From Xanthobacteraceae bacterium (GTDB taxonomy: Bacteria > Pseudomonadota > Alphaproteobacteria > Rhizobiales > Xanthobacteraceae), in NCBI GenBank assembly GCA_028290465.1, contig JAQGJU010000030.1, positions 1-64,000 on the forward strand: a stretch of DNA of 64,000 bases, written 5' to 3'. The translations under genes were made by a program, and so were the position numbers. Below, one piece after another: positions 29,209 through 39,489 of the stretch. Below the pieces are notes generated by a model. It ran no database searches. It was not told the DNA's origin and was given only the letters and a program-made list of their open reading frames with translations. Every line of letters begins with the position of its first letter. The first letter of the stretch is position 1.

Positions 29209-30422
29209 GCGCCCCGTCGATCAATAACGTGCGGCCCTTAAACCTGTTTCTGGTGGCCGGCGAGGAATCCGGCGACCGGCTCGGCGCTTCGCTGATCCGG
29301 GCGCTGCGCGAACGGGCCGGTGACGGCATCACGGTGGCGGGTGTCGGCGGCCATGCGATGGCGGCTGAAGGCATGCCGAGCATATTGCCGACCGACGATC
29401 TGGCGATCATCGGCTTCACGGCGATCCCGCGTAAACTGCCGGCGATCCTGCGCCATATCCGCACCGCGTCGAATGCCGCGCTGGCCGCAAAGCCGGACGT
29501 GCTGGTGATCATCGACAGTCCCGATTTCAGCCATCGCGTCGCCCGCCGGGTGCGCAAGGCCAATCCCGGCATTCCGATCATCGACTATGTCTGCCCGTCG
29601 GTATGGGCGTGGCGGCCGGGCCGAGCCCGGGCGATGCGCCGCTATATCGATCTGGTGCTGGCGCTGCTGCCGTTCGAGCCGCAGGCGCTGCGCGATCTGC
29701 ACGGCCCGCCGGGCATCTATGTCGGCCATCCGCTGACCGAGGTGATCGACGAACTGCGCCCCAACGACGCCGAGGCGCGGCGCCGCGCGGCCGATCCACC
29801 GGTGCTGCTGATCCTGCCCGGTAGCCGGCGCGGTGAAATTCGCCGGCATCTCGCGGTGTTCGGCGAAGCGGTGACGAAACTGCGCGAACGCGTGGGACCG
29901 CTCGATCTGGTGCTGCCGACGGTACCGTCGCTGGCCGCAACCGTGCAGGAGATGACCGCGCACTGGCCGCAGCCGCCGCGTATTCTGGTCGACATCGATG
30001 ATAAGCGTTCGGCCTTCCGGGTGGCGCGGGCCGCCCTCGCGAAGTCCGGCACGGTGACGCTGGAACTGGCGCTTGCCGGCGTGCCGATGGTCACCGCCTA
30101 CAAGGTCTCGGCCATTGAGGCATTCGTCGCCGCGCGCATGATCCGCGTTCCGTCGGTCATCCTGGCCAATCTGGTGCTCGGCGCTCAGGTGGTTCCGGAA
30201 TTTCTGCAGACCGACTGTACGCCGGACCGGCTGGCCGAGGCGCTGGTTCCATTGCTCGGCGACACCGCTGAACGGCGCCGGCAACTGGCGGATTTCGCGC
30301 GGCTCGATACCATCATGGAGATCGGCACCGCCTGGCCGGCGCGGCGCGCCGCCGACGCAGTGTTGGCGGCGGTCGGCCGGCGCAAACCCGAGCCGGCAGG
30401 CAAAATCACGACGAAACAGTAG
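29205..30422 (+). CDS. lpxB: Lipid-A-disaccharide synthase
   Basis: Glycosyltransferase joining lipid X and UDP-diacylglucosamine into the lipid A disaccharide. The 405 residues show LFLVAGEESGDRLGASLIRAL near the N-terminus, IDYVCPSVWAWRPGRA in the middle and LVLGAQVVPEFLQTDC in the C-terminal domain; GTB-type fold. Start is the GTG at 29205 overlapping the lpxI stop. Confidence 0.95.
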   Translation: MSAPSINNVRPLNLFLVAGEESGDRLGASLIRALRERAGDGITVAGVGGHAMAAEGMPSILPTDDLAIIGFTAIPRKLPAILRHIRTASNAALAAKPDVLVIIDSPDFSHRVARRVRKANPGIPIIDYVCPSVWAWRPGRARAMRRYIDLVLALLPFEPQALRDLHGPPGIYVGHPLTEVIDELRPNDAEARRRAADPPVLLILPGSRRGEIRRHLAVFGEAVTKLRERVGPLDLVLPTVPSLAATVQEMTAHWPQPPRILVDIDDKRSAFRVARAALAKSGTVTLELALAGVPMVTAYKVSAIEAFVAARMIRVPSVILANLVLGAQVVPEFLQTDCTPDRLAEALVPLLGDTAERRRQLADFARLDTIMEIGTAWPARRAADAVLAAVGRRKPEPAGKITTKQ

Positions 30423-30512
30423 CTTATGCGGCTGCGGCGCCTTAACTTGACGTGCCGCCAGCGCGGTCCATAACAGCCGGTATGTAACAGCGTCCGTCTT
30501 AGAGGTTCCCGT

Positions 30513-31559
30513 TTGTCATCACCGATGCCGATCCCGGCCGCGATCACCGCCGTTCAGGGCCATTTGCCCGACGACGTGCTCAGCAATGCCGAGCTCGCCG
30601 AACTCGTCGATACCAGCGATGCCTGGATCACCGAACGCACCGGCATCAAGGAGCGGCGCATTCTGAAAGGCGAGGGGCTCGGCACCTCGCATATGGGCGC
30701 CGAGGCGGTCCGCAAGCTGCTGCACAAGACCGGAACCAAGCCGGGCGAGATCGACCTGCTGATCTGCGCCACCACGACGCCCGATTTCGTGTTTCCGTCG
30801 ACCGCCAATCTGATCTGCGACATGGTCGGCATCCGCAACATCGGTAGCTTCGACGTGCAGGCGGCGTGCTCCGGCTTCATCTATGCCGTGACCATCGCGC
30901 AGCAGTTCATCGGCACCGGCATGTATCGCAAGATCATCGTGGTCGGCGCCGACAAGATGTCGACGATCATCGACTATACGGATCGCGCGACCTGCGTGCT
31001 GTTCGGCGATGGCGCCGGCGCGGTGATGATCGAACCGTCGCCGAACGGTTATGGCATTCTCGACACGCTGATCCGCTCCGATGGCGCCGGCATGCCGCAT
31101 CTGCATCAGAAGGCCGGCGGCAGCCGCCTGCCGCCGAGCGCGGAGACGGTCGCCAAGCGTATGCACTACGTCCATCAGGAAGGCGCGGCGGTGTACAAAT
31201 TCGCCATCGCCCGCATGGCCGAAGTGTCCACCGAACTGATGATCCGCAACAATCTGCGCGCCGACATGATCGATTGGCTGGTGCCGCACCAGGCCAACCG
31301 CCGCATCATCGAAGCGACCGCCGAGCGCATGAGCCTGCCGATGGACAAGGTGATGGTCACCATCCACAAATACGGCAACACCACCGCGGCGACCATTCCG
31401 CTCTGCCTGTGGGACTACGAGGCGCAACTCGTGCCGGGCAATCGCCTGATCCTGGCGGCCTTCGGCGGCGGCTTTACCTGGGGCGGGACCTATATGACCT
31501 GGGCCTATGACGGCGCCGCCGCGGCCGCCAAATCAAACGGCGCCGCGCCGCCGCGCTGA
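30513..31559 (+). CDS. Beta-ketoacyl-ACP synthase III (FabH family)
   Basis: Thiolase-fold condensing enzyme starting fatty acid chains from acyl-CoA and malonyl-ACP. Counting from the TTG at 30513 (AGAGG 7 bases upstream; an ATG at 30525 is the alternative), the catalytic triad is intact: Cys119 in QAACSGFIYAV, His259 in VPHQANRRII, Asn289 in HKYGNTTAATIP. The ending AFGGGFTWGGTYMTWAY resembles Bacteroidetes-type FabH. Alphaproteobacterial fabH normally sits beside plsX, so this is probably a second copy; whether it serves fatty acids or another acyl product is open. Confidence 0.88.
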   Translation: MSSPMPIPAAITAVQGHLPDDVLSNAELAELVDTSDAWITERTGIKERRILKGEGLGTSHMGAEAVRKLLHKTGTKPGEIDLLICATTTPDFVFPSTANLICDMVGIRNIGSFDVQAACSGFIYAVTIAQQFIGTGMYRKIIVVGADKMSTIIDYTDRATCVLFGDGAGAVMIEPSPNGYGILDTLIRSDGAGMPHLHQKAGGSRLPPSAETVAKRMHYVHQEGAAVYKFAIARMAEVSTELMIRNNLRADMIDWLVPHQANRRIIEATAERMSLPMDKVMVTIHKYGNTTAATIPLCLWDYEAQLVPGNRLILAAFGGGFTWGGTYMTWAYDGAAAAAKSNGAAPPR

Positions 31560-31585
31560 TTAGCTCTTAAGGCTGTTTCGGCAGG

Positions 31586-31945
31586 TCAGAAACTCCTGCC
31601 GTCAACCGCCTTCGGCTTCAGCGCCGAGATATCGACGTCATCGAGACAGCGCACATTGATCGCGACCATTTCAGTGCCGTCCGGCATGCGTCCGCGCGCA
31701 AACGATTCGATGCCGCAATCTTTGCAAAACACATGGGCGATTTGCTTCTTGTTGAACCGGTAGTCGGTCAGCGCGTCCTCGCCGGATTGCAATTTGAAAT
31801 CGCCGGCCGGTACGAAGGTCAGCATCGATCCGCGCTTCTGGCACATCGAGCAGTTGCAGGTCATCACGCGATCGAGATCGGCCGGGGTCTCGTATCGGAC
31901 GCGTCCGCAATGGCAGCCGCCCGTGAAGGTCTTGGCTTCCGGCAT
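31586..31945 (-). CDS. GFA family (Mss4-like) zinc protein
   Basis: A 119-residue member of the family around glutathione-dependent formaldehyde-activating enzyme. Cysteines that would bind zinc are all present: CHC at residues 11-13, CNCSMC at 30-35 and CKDC at 74-77, within the short Mss4-like beta fold. Members are often annotated as aldehyde-activating enzymes, but most lack tested activity. It is convergent with the fabH gene and lies just beyond the gltA terminator. AGGA precedes the ATG. Confidence 0.88.
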   Translation of the reverse strand: MPEAKTFTGGCHCGRVRYETPADLDRVMTCNCSMCQKRGSMLTFVPAGDFKLQSGEDALTDYRFNKKQIAHVFCKDCGIESFARGRMPDGTEMVAINVRCLDDVDISALKPKAVDGRSF

Positions 31946-32013
31946 GTTTCCTCCTGCGTAAGGTTTGTTGCTGACGTCGTTGGTGCGTACGCGCCGGCCT
32001 GTTTTACATGCAA

Positions 32014-32038
32014 AGAGGGCGCCGCAAGGGCGCCCTCT
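32014..32038 (-). terminator. Terminator of gltA
   Basis: A 10-bp perfect stem (32014-32023 with 32029-32038) with a five-base loop lies 25 bases beyond the gltA stop on the minus strand, and is followed in that direction by TTTGCATG. This is a plausible intrinsic terminator, though the T-run is short. Confidence 0.6.
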
Positions 32039-32063
32039 GCCGTAAACTTATGTCGAGATCCGT

Positions 32064-33374
32064 TTATTTCCGCCGCGAGATCGGTGTGTAGTCGCGGTGC
32101 GTCGCGCCGGTATAGAGCTGGCGCGGGCGGCCGATCTTCTGGTTCGGATCCTCGATCATCTCTTTCCACTGCGCGATCCAGCCGACGGTGCGGGCCACCG
32201 CGAACAGCACGGTGAACATGTCGGTCGGGAAGCCCATCGCCTTCAGGGTGATGCCCGAATAGAAGTCGATGTTCGGATAGAGCTTCTTCTCGATGAAGTA
32301 CTCGTCGCTGAGCGCGATGCGCTCCAACTCCATCGCGACTTCCAGCAGCGGATCGTCCTTGTGGCCGATTTCAGCCAGGACCTCATGCGAGGTCTTCTGC
32401 ATGATCTTGGCGCGCGGATCGTAGTTCTTATAGACCCGGTGACCGAAGCCCATCAGGCGGAACGGATCGTTCTTGTCCTTCGAACGCTTGATGAATTCCG
32501 GAATGCGGTCGACGGTGCCGATCTCGGCCAGCATCTTCAGCGCCGCCTCATTGGCGCCGCCATGCGCCGGTCCCCACAGACAGGCGACGCCGGCCGCGAT
32601 GCAGGCGAACGGGTTGGCGCCCGACGAACCGGCGAGACGCACGGTCGAGGTCGACGCGTTCTGCTCGTGGTCGGCGTGCAGGATGAAGATGCGGTCCATG
32701 GCGCGCGCCAGAACCGGATTGGGCGTGTATTCCTCGCACGGCACCGCGAAGCACATGTGCAGGAAGTTCGACGCGAAATCGAGCGAGTTCTTCGGATACA
32801 CGAAAGGCTGGCCGACCGTATATTTGTAGGCCATCGCGGCCAGCGTCGGCATCTTGGCGATCATGCGCAGCGACGCGATCATGCGCTGCAGCGGATCCGA
32901 GATGTCGGTCGAGTCGTGATAGAAAGCCGACAGCGCGCCGACCGAACCGGTCATGATGGCCATCGGATGGGCGTCGCGACGGAAGCCCTGGAAGAACCGG
33001 GTCATCTGCTCATGCACCATGGTGTGGTGCGTCACCCGATGATCGAAGTCCGCCTTCTGGGCCGGGGTCGGCAGTTCGCCGTACAGCAGCAGATAGCAGG
33101 TTTCCAGGAAATCGCCGTGCTCGGCGAGCTGCTCGATCGGATAGCCCCGATACAGCAGGATGCCTTCGTCGCCGTCGATATAGGTGATCTTGGATTCGCA
33201 GCTCGCCGTCGACGTGAAGCCCGGATCGTAGGTGAACAATCCGGTCTGCGCGTAGAGCTTGCTGATGTCGACGACGTCCGGCCCGATGGTGCCCGGATAG
33301 ACCGGAAACTTGGTCTCGGAGTCGCCAACGGTGAGTGTGCCGGTTTTTTGGTTGGTGCCGGTCTTCGCGTCCAT
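32064..33374 (-). CDS. gltA: Citrate synthase
   Basis: Condenses oxaloacetate and acetyl-CoA, the entry to the TCA cycle. The 436-residue type II (NADH-sensitive, hexameric) enzyme contains the catalytic residues in [27 protein letters not shown] and [15 protein letters not shown]. The frame extends upstream to 33494, but the ATG at 33374 with GAGGG before it gives MDAKTGTNQ, the normal start. Gene order lpxB-gltA-gltX matches relatives. Confidence 0.96.
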   Translation of the reverse strand: MDAKTGTNQKTGTLTVGDSETKFPVYPGTIGPDVVDISKLYAQTGLFTYDPGFTSTASCESKITYIDGDEGILLYRGYPIEQLAEHGDFLETCYLLLYGELPTPAQKADFDHRVTHHTMVHEQMTRFFQGFRRDAHPMAIMTGSVGALSAFYHDSTDISDPLQRMIASLRMIAKMPTLAAMAYKYTVGQPFVYPKNSLDFASNFLHMCFAVPCEEYTPNPVLARAMDRIFILHADHEQNASTSTVRLAGSSGANPFACIAAGVACLWGPAHGGANEAALKMLAEIGTVDRIPEFIKRSKDKNDPFRLMGFGHRVYKNYDPRAKIMQKTSHEVLAEIGHKDDPLLEVAMELERIALSDEYFIEKKLYPNIDFYSGITLKAMGFPTDMFTVLFAVARTVGWIAQWKEMIEDPNQKIGRPRQLYTGATHRDYTPISRRK

Positions 33375-33584
33375 GCTCGAACCCTCGATAGATGGTCGGC
33401 GGCCCCGATTTCGCGGGCCGTTTGAAGCGGCCGACCGGCAACCAGCGGAAAGCCCGCAGGCCATTAACGGTCCAGCCTTTTTTGCGTAGCCCATCGCAGT
33501 GTGCGCTGCAAGATGTGGCGGGTGATACGTTGGTATTCTTGCTTAAATCTAAGCCACAGAAACGGGCGCCGCTAGGGGCTCCTA
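33375..33584. other. Leader region of gltA
   Basis: About 210 bases between the gltA start and the repeat element hold no credible gene. The promoter and leader of gltA must lie here. On the minus strand a possible -35 TTGCAG and a poor -10 TACGCA 17 bases later can be read, too weak to list as a promoter. Confidence 0.35.
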
Positions 33585-33685
33585 GAGCATGATCCCGAAA
33601 AGTGGGAACCGGTTTTCGGAAAAGATCATGCTCAAACAAGAAGCTAGACTTTGATCCGATTCAACTTAATCGGATCAAAGTCTAG
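33585..33685. repeat. Two-hairpin dispersed repeat, copy 1
   Basis: Part one (33585-33633, 49 bases) has GAGCATGATC / GATCATGCTC arms around a CCGAAAA...TTTTCGG inner stem. Part two (33644-33685) is a perfect 18-bp stem, CTAGACTTTGATCCGATT (33644-33661) with its complement at 33668-33685. They are linked by AAACAAGAAG. A second copy with the same two-part design lies at 47985-48087. The GAGCATGATC element is a known dispersed intergenic repeat type in Bradyrhizobium-like genomes. The perfect stem also works as a terminator for gltX, whose TAG stop it contains. Confidence 0.85.
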
Positions 33686-35112
33686 GGCGCCTCAGAGGCT
33701 TGATCGGACAGGCGTCCGAGGCTTTCCTCGCGGCCGAGCACAGCCAGGACGTCGAAAATTCCCGGCGAAGTCGTCCGCCCGGTCAAAGCCGCTCGCACCG
33801 GTTGCGCCACCGAACCGAGCTTGACGTTCTGGCGCTCGGCGAACGCCCGTAGCGCCGCTTCAGTGGTTTCGGCGGTCCACGAATCGACGGCTGCCAGCTC
33901 CGCCGCGAGACCGGCCAGCAGGCCGCGCGCCTCGGGGGTCAGCAGCGGCGCGGCCTTCGGGTCGATCGCGATGGGCCGGGCCGCGAACAGGAAGCCGGCG
34001 CTGTCGATCAACTCGATCAGAGTCTTGGCGCGCTCCTTCAGACCGGGCATCGCGGCGATCAGCTTGCCGCGCATCTCGTCGGTCAGCTTGGCGGCGATCT
34101 TGTCGCCACCGGCGATGTGCGGCAGCAGATGCTCGATCGCCGTCAGCAACGCGTGGTCGTCGGTCTTGCGGATGTAGTGGCCGTTCAGGTTTTCCAGCTT
34201 GGCGAAATCGAACCGCGCCGGCGAACGTCCGATCTGCGGCAGGTCGAACGCCGCGATCATCTCTTCAGTGGAGAACATCTCCTGGTCGCCATGGGCCCAG
34301 CCGAGCCGCACCAGATAATTGCGCATGGCTTCGGGCAGATAGCCCAACGCCCGGTAGGCATCGACGCCGAGCGCGCCGTGCCGCTTGGAAAGCTTGGACC
34401 CGTCCGGCCCGTGGATCAGCGGGATATGCGCCATCACGGGCACGGTCCAGCCGAGCGCCTCATAGATCTGCTTCTGCCGGGCGGCATTGTTGAGATGGTC
34501 GTCGCCCCGGATGATATGGGTGACGCCCATGTCGTGGTCGTCGACCACCACGGCCAGCATGTAGGTCGGGTTGCCGTCGGAGCGCAGCAGCACGAGGTCG
34601 TCGAGATTCTCATTCTGCCAGGTGACGCGGCCCTGGACCTGGTCGTCGACCACGGTCTCGCCCTCCAGGGGCGCCTTGAAGCGGATCACCGGCTTGACGC
34701 CCGCCGGAGCATCGCTGTCCGGACGGTCGCGCCAGCGGCCGTCGTAGAGCCGCGTGCGGCCCTCGGCGCGGGCCTTCTCGCGCATCTGGGTCAACTCGTC
34801 GGGCGAGGCGTAGCACCGATAGGCGCGGCCGGCGGCTAGCAGTTGATCGACCACCTCGCGATGGCGATCGGCGCGGGAGAACTGATAGACCGGTTCGCTG
34901 TCCCAGGTGATGCCGAGCCAGTTCAGCCCGTCCAGGATCGCCTCGATGGCCCCGGGTGTCGAGCGCTCGCGGTCGGTGTCCTCGATCCGCAACAGCATCT
35001 TGCCGCCGCGCGCCTTCGCGTACAGCCAGTTGAACAGCGCGGTGCGGCCCCCGCCGATATGCAGGAAGCCGGTCGGGGACGGCGCGAAACGGGTAACGAC
35101 GGTATCGGTCAT
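33682..35112 (-). CDS. gltX: Glutamate--tRNA ligase
   Basis: Class I synthetase for tRNA-Glu, 476 residues. The HIGH-type motif appears as [20 protein letters not shown] near residue 15 and the KMSKS-type motif as [12 protein letters not shown] near 250, followed by the helical anticodon-binding domain. The ATG at 35112 was chosen because it begins [15 protein letters not shown]; upstream codons to 35163 are not family-like. The TAG stop is inside the repeat at 33644-33685. glnS is divergently encoded 192 bases away, so the specificity of this enzyme (discriminating or not) matters. Confidence 0.95.
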   Translation of the reverse strand: MTDTVVTRFAPSPTGFLHIGGGRTALFNWLYAKARGGKMLLRIEDTDRERSTPGAIEAILDGLNWLGITWDSEPVYQFSRADRHREVVDQLLAAGRAYRCYASPDELTQMREKARAEGRTRLYDGRWRDRPDSDAPAGVKPVIRFKAPLEGETVVDDQVQGRVTWQNENLDDLVLLRSDGNPTYMLAVVVDDHDMGVTHIIRGDDHLNNAARQKQIYEALGWTVPVMAHIPLIHGPDGSKLSKRHGALGVDAYRALGYLPEAMRNYLVRLGWAHGDQEMFSTEEMIAAFDLPQIGRSPARFDFAKLENLNGHYIRKTDDHALLTAIEHLLPHIAGGDKIAAKLTDEMRGKLIAAMPGLKERAKTLIELIDSAGFLFAARPIAIDPKAAPLLTPEARGLLAGLAAELAAVDSWTAETTEAALRAFAERQNVKLGSVAQPVRAALTGRTTSPGIFDVLAVLGREESLGRLSDQASEAP

Positions 35113-35304
35113 GGCACCTGTGGGCAAAGCCGAGGGCGGGAGCCGGGCATGTACCATAGCCATACGTCAGAGCAATGCACATGTGAGGCGAGGCCGGCTT
35201 TGTCCGCCATGCCATCGTAGCTAAGCCCTTGGCGGGCAGGTCCATATTTGGCACATAGGCGGTTCGCCCCGCATACGCGGTACTGGAACACGGGAATTGC
35301 GCGC

Positions 35305-36987
35305 ATGAACGACGTCGAAACGGCCGCCACGGAACCAGGCCGCGATTTCATCCGCGACATCATCCAGGCCGATCTCACGGCCGGGCGGCATAAGGGCGTG
35401 GTGACGCGGTTTCCGCCGGAGCCGAACGGCTACCTGCATATCGGTCATGCCAAGTCGATCTGCCTGAATTTCGGCGCCGCGCAGGAGTTCGGCGGGCGCT
35501 GTCATCTGCGCTTCGACGACACCAATCCGGCCAAGGAAGAGCAGGAATATATCGACGCCATCGAGCGCGACGTACGCTGGCTCGGCTTCGACTGGGGCAA
35601 GAACCTCTTTCACGCGTCGGATTATTTCGAGCAGCTCTACGCCTGGGCCGAGCACCTGATCACGACCGGATTTGCTTACGTCGACGATCAGTCGCAGGAG
35701 GAAATCCGCGTCAAGCGCGGCACGCTGACCGAAGCCGGCAAGAACAGCCCGTTCCGCGACCGTTCGGTCGACGAGAATCTCGACCTGTTCCGCCGCATGA
35801 AGGCCGGCGAGTTTCCGGGCGGCGCGCGGGTGCTGCGGGCCAAGATCGACATGACGAGCGGCAACATCAACCTGCGCGATCCGGTGCTGTATCGCATTCT
35901 GCACGCCAGCCATCCGCGCACCGGCACCACCTGGCACATCTATCCGAGCTACGACTATGCGCATGGCCAGTCGGACGCGATCGAGGGCATCACGCATTCG
36001 ATCTGCACGCTGGAATTCGAGGACCACCGGCCGCTCTATGACTGGTTCCTGGATCACCTGCCGGTGCCGTCGCGGCCCAGGCAGTACGAATTCGCGCGGC
36101 TGAATCTCACTTATACCGTGCTGTCGAAGCGGGTGCTGACCGAACTGGTGCGCGGCGGCCACGTCAACGGCTGGGATGATCCGCGGATGCCGACGCTTGC
36201 GGGTCTGCGCCGGCGCGGCGTGCCGGCGGCGGCGCTACGCGAATTCGTCAAGCGCATCGGCGTATCCAAGGCCAACAGCCTGGTCGATGTCGCGATGTTC
36301 GAGCACGCCATCCGCGAAGTGCTGAACGCCAGCGCGCCGCGCCGCATGGCGGTGCTGCGGCCGCTCAAGGTCGTGATCGAGAACTATCCGGAAGGCCAGA
36401 CCGAAGAACTGGAAGCCGTCAATCATCCGGACGATCCGGCCGCCGGCACGCGCAAGATCAAGTTCGGCCGTGAGCTCTATGTCGAGCAGGAAGATTTCAT
36501 GGAGAACCCGCCGAAGAAGTTCTTCCGCCTGTCGCCCGGCCAGGAAGTCCGACTGCGCTACGCGTATTTCATCACCTGCCGCGAAGTGGTGAAGAACGCC
36601 GCCGGCGAAGTCGTCGAACTCCTTTGCACATACGATCCCGCCACCAAGGGCGGCAACGCGCCGGACGGTCGCAAGGTGAAGGCCACCATGCATTGGGTCT
36701 CGGCCAAGGACAGCGTTGCGGCCGAGGTGCGGCTGTACAATCCGCTGTTCAGCAAGCCGAGCCCGGATGCGTCGAACTTCGCCGCCGAGTTGAACCCTGA
36801 CTCGCTCGAGGTGCTGAGCGATGCCCGCATCGAGCCGGCGCTGACGGATGCGTCCACCGACGTGCCGGTGCAGTTCGAGCGCCAGGGCTATTTCACGCTG
36901 GATGCGGACTCCAAGCCCGGCCGGCCGGTGTTCAACCGCACCGTGGGGCTCCGCGATACCTGGGCCAAGGTGCAGGGCGCGAGCTGA
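35305..36987 (+). CDS. glnS: Glutamine--tRNA ligase
   Basis: Class I synthetase charging tRNA-Gln directly, 560 residues, the length of E. coli GlnS. The catalytic core has [20 protein letters not shown] (HIGH motif) at about residue 36-55 and the KMSKS-equivalent VLSKRVL near 275; the GlnS-type beta-barrel anticodon domains follow ([18 protein letters not shown] area, [16 protein letters not shown]). Most Alphaproteobacteria lack glnS and make Gln-tRNA by transamidation, so its presence is notable. The ATG at 35305 is preferred over one at 35248. Confidence 0.95.
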   Translation: MNDVETAATEPGRDFIRDIIQADLTAGRHKGVVTRFPPEPNGYLHIGHAKSICLNFGAAQEFGGRCHLRFDDTNPAKEEQEYIDAIERDVRWLGFDWGKNLFHASDYFEQLYAWAEHLITTGFAYVDDQSQEEIRVKRGTLTEAGKNSPFRDRSVDENLDLFRRMKAGEFPGGARVLRAKIDMTSGNINLRDPVLYRILHASHPRTGTTWHIYPSYDYAHGQSDAIEGITHSICTLEFEDHRPLYDWFLDHLPVPSRPRQYEFARLNLTYTVLSKRVLTELVRGGHVNGWDDPRMPTLAGLRRRGVPAAALREFVKRIGVSKANSLVDVAMFEHAIREVLNASAPRRMAVLRPLKVVIENYPEGQTEELEAVNHPDDPAAGTRKIKFGRELYVEQEDFMENPPKKFFRLSPGQEVRLRYAYFITCREVVKNAAGEVVELLCTYDPATKGGNAPDGRKVKATMHWVSAKDSVAAEVRLYNPLFSKPSPDASNFAAELNPDSLEVLSDARIEPALTDASTDVPVQFERQGYFTLDADSKPGRPVFNRTVGLRDTWAKVQGAS

Positions 36988-37092
36988 TTTCTACAGAGAC
37001 GCGTTCGTTCCCGGTTTCCCCCTCGCGATCTAGCCAGCGCGCGTGAACGCTCGGTAGCATAGCGCCTTCGTCATGCGTGTGGCGGATGCGCC

Positions 37093-39474
37093 ATGGGGCA
37101 GCGGGGCAGGTCAGGGGCGGGCGCGAGGACGTGGCCGGGCATCGGCGGGATGCGCCGGGCGGCCGCGCAATGGCCGTTTCTGACATCTGGTTTATCTGGC
37201 CGCGCCACCACGCAGTTGCGCCAATGGGCCGCGTACGACGTGGCGCCGGGCCGGCTGATCCCGTGGCTCCCCGTCGCGTTCTCGGCGGGCATCGCGGCGT
37301 ACTTCACCGCGTCGCGCGAGCCCGAATGGTGGGCGGCATCGGCACTAGCCGTGTTCTTCATCGTCCTGACCGTGTTGGCAAGGCGCCGGCCGGTGGCGTT
37401 TCCGTTGATGCTGGGCCTGACGGCGGCGGCGATCGGCTTCGCGGTGCCGACGCTGAAGACCCTGCGGATCGCGCATCCGGTGCTGGCGGTGCCGGCCTAT
37501 GACGTCACCATCGCGGGCTTTGTCGAAGTCCGCGAAGAACGCGAGCGTTCCGACCGCATCGTCGTCAAGGTGCATCGCATCGAGGCGGCGCGGCTCAATG
37601 AGCAGTTGGAGCGCGTGCGCGTGTCGGTGCGTCGCGGCTCAGCGCCGCCGGTCGGCAGCTTCATCGAGTTGAAAGCGCGGCTGACGCCGCCGCTCGGGCC
37701 ATTGCGGCCCGGCGGCTATGATTTCGCGCGCGATATGTATTTCCAGGGCATCGGCGCGTCCGGCTTCGTGCTTGGCCGCATCAAGACCCTGGAGGCGCCG
37801 CAGCCATTGGACTGGCGGCTGCGCTACGCGGCGACCTTGCAGGGCATCCGCGACAGCATGGACGCGCGCATTCGCTCGCTGGTGCCGGGTGATGCCGGCT
37901 CCATTGCATCGGCTTTAATTACGGGGAAACGGGACGCGATTTCGGCGCCGGTCAACGAGGCGATGTATGTGTCTAGCCTCGCCCATGTGCTGTCGATCTC
38001 CGGTTATCACATGGCTGTGGTGGCCGGGGTCGTGTTCTTCGTGCTGCGCGGCGGCCTCGCGCTGGTGCCGGGCCTCGCCAGCCGGCGGCCGATCAAGAAA
38101 TGGGCGGCGCTCGCGGCGCTGGTCGCGGCGTTCTTTTATCTGCTGCTGTCGGGCTCGGAGGTCGCAACCCAAAGATCGTTCATCATGATAGCTATCGTTT
38201 TGATCGGCGTGATGCTCGACCGTCAGGCGCTGACCTTGCGCACGCTGACCATCGCGGCCTTTGTTGTATTGGCCATACAGCCCGAATCTCTGGTGCATCC
38301 AAGCTTTCAGATGTCATTCGCGGCGACGCTGGCTTTGGTGGCCGCCTATGAACGCGGGCTGCCCTGGATGATCGCCGGCGCCGACACATCGTTCGGCGCC
38401 AGGGTGGCGCTATGGGGCGGCCGCGAGATCGCGGCGTTGATATTCGCCTCGCTGATCGCGGGTCTGGCCACCATGCCGTATGCGGCATTCCATTTTCATC
38501 GCTACGCGCCCTATGGCGTCGTCGCTAACTTGCTGGCGATGCCGATCGTGTCGCTCTGGGTGATGCCGGCCGGCATTCTGGCGGTGCTGGCGCTGCCGTT
38601 CGGGCTCGATGGCGAATTGTGGAAGCTGATGGGGCTCGGCATCGACTGGATGATCGCGGTCGCGCTATGGGTCGCCAAGCTGCCGGGCGCGCTCGGCCGG
38701 GTCCAGGCGTTCGGCACCGGGCCGCTGATTGCCGGCACGATCGGCCTGGTGCTGATCTGCCTGTTGCGCTCAAAGCTACGCTGGACCGGGGCGTTCGTCA
38801 TCGTACTGGCCACGCTGGTGGCGCTGCGCACGCCGCAGCCGGACGTGCTGATCGCGCCCGATGCGCAGGCGGTCGCGGTGCGCGGTGCCGACGGACGGCT
38901 CGCCATCATGCGCCAGGGCCGCGACAGCTTCGCGATCCGCGAATGGCTGGCGGCCGACGCCGACCCGCGCGCCGCCACCGACAAGACGCTTGGGGAGGGC
39001 GCGCGCTGCGACGCCATCGGCTGCACTTTGAGGCTGCCGGACGGCCGTCTGGTCGCGCACGCGCGCGACGTTGAGGCGTTCGAGGAGGACTGCGCGCGGA
39101 CTGCAATCGTGGTCAGCCCGCTCGAACGGCCGGCCGCCTGCGCGGCAATGGCGATCGACCGGAAAACCACGCGGCAAACCGGCGCGCTGACGCTCAGTGT
39201 CGAAGGGAAAGGATTTGTTGCGACCCCGGTCTATCCGCCGGGCTACGACCGGCCTTGGGCCAAGGCGCGTCCGCTGCCGCCTGTCGCGGCGACGGCCGAG
39301 GAGACGTCGTCGCCTGCCACATCGCCGGCCGCACCGTCATCCACGCCGCCACGCGGCACGCCAGCCCCACGGTCACCGGCAACTATGCAAACGCCAGCTA
39401 CACGACCTCCGGCGACACGAACGGCTCCTGCACCCGATGCGACGCCGCCATCGGATCTCGGTCCCGACGAATGA
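37093..39474 (+). CDS. comEC: ComEC/Rec2 family competence membrane protein
   Basis: Likely channel for single-stranded DNA entry during natural transformation. About 793 residues: N-terminal helices, an OB-like ComEC N-domain (about residues 140-230), the Competence domain with LAHVLSISGYHMAVVAGVVF and SEVATQRSFIMI, and further helices. The metallo-beta-lactamase domain of Bacillus ComEC is reduced to a short soluble region without its metal motif, as in many alphaproteobacterial versions. The last 90 residues are a Pro/Ala/Thr-rich tail. It converges on lexA with a 15-base gap. Confidence 0.9.
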   Translation: MGQRGRSGAGARTWPGIGGMRRAAAQWPFLTSGLSGRATTQLRQWAAYDVAPGRLIPWLPVAFSAGIAAYFTASREPEWWAASALAVFFIVLTVLARRRPVAFPLMLGLTAAAIGFAVPTLKTLRIAHPVLAVPAYDVTIAGFVEVREERERSDRIVVKVHRIEAARLNEQLERVRVSVRRGSAPPVGSFIELKARLTPPLGPLRPGGYDFARDMYFQGIGASGFVLGRIKTLEAPQPLDWRLRYAATLQGIRDSMDARIRSLVPGDAGSIASALITGKRDAISAPVNEAMYVSSLAHVLSISGYHMAVVAGVVFFVLRGGLALVPGLASRRPIKKWAALAALVAAFFYLLLSGSEVATQRSFIMIAIVLIGVMLDRQALTLRTLTIAAFVVLAIQPESLVHPSFQMSFAATLALVAAYERGLPWMIAGADTSFGARVALWGGREIAALIFASLIAGLATMPYAAFHFHRYAPYGVVANLLAMPIVSLWVMPAGILAVLALPFGLDGELWKLMGLGIDWMIAVALWVAKLPGALGRVQAFGTGPLIAGTIGLVLICLLRSKLRWTGAFVIVLATLVALRTPQPDVLIAPDAQAVAVRGADGRLAIMRQGRDSFAIREWLAADADPRAATDKTLGEGARCDAIGCTLRLPDGRLVAHARDVEAFEEDCARTAIVVSPLERPAACAAMAIDRKTTRQTGALTLSVEGKGFVATPVYPPGYDRPWAKARPLPPVAATAEETSSPATSPAAPSSTPPRGTPAPRSPATMQTPATRPPATRTAPAPDATPPSDLGPDE

Positions 39475-39489
39475 TTGGCAACGCGCCGA

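Noticed and set aside
37003-37017. GTTC-N7-GTTT near-match to an SOS box before comEC
   Set aside because: One half-site deviates and it lies in no recognisable promoter; expected by chance.
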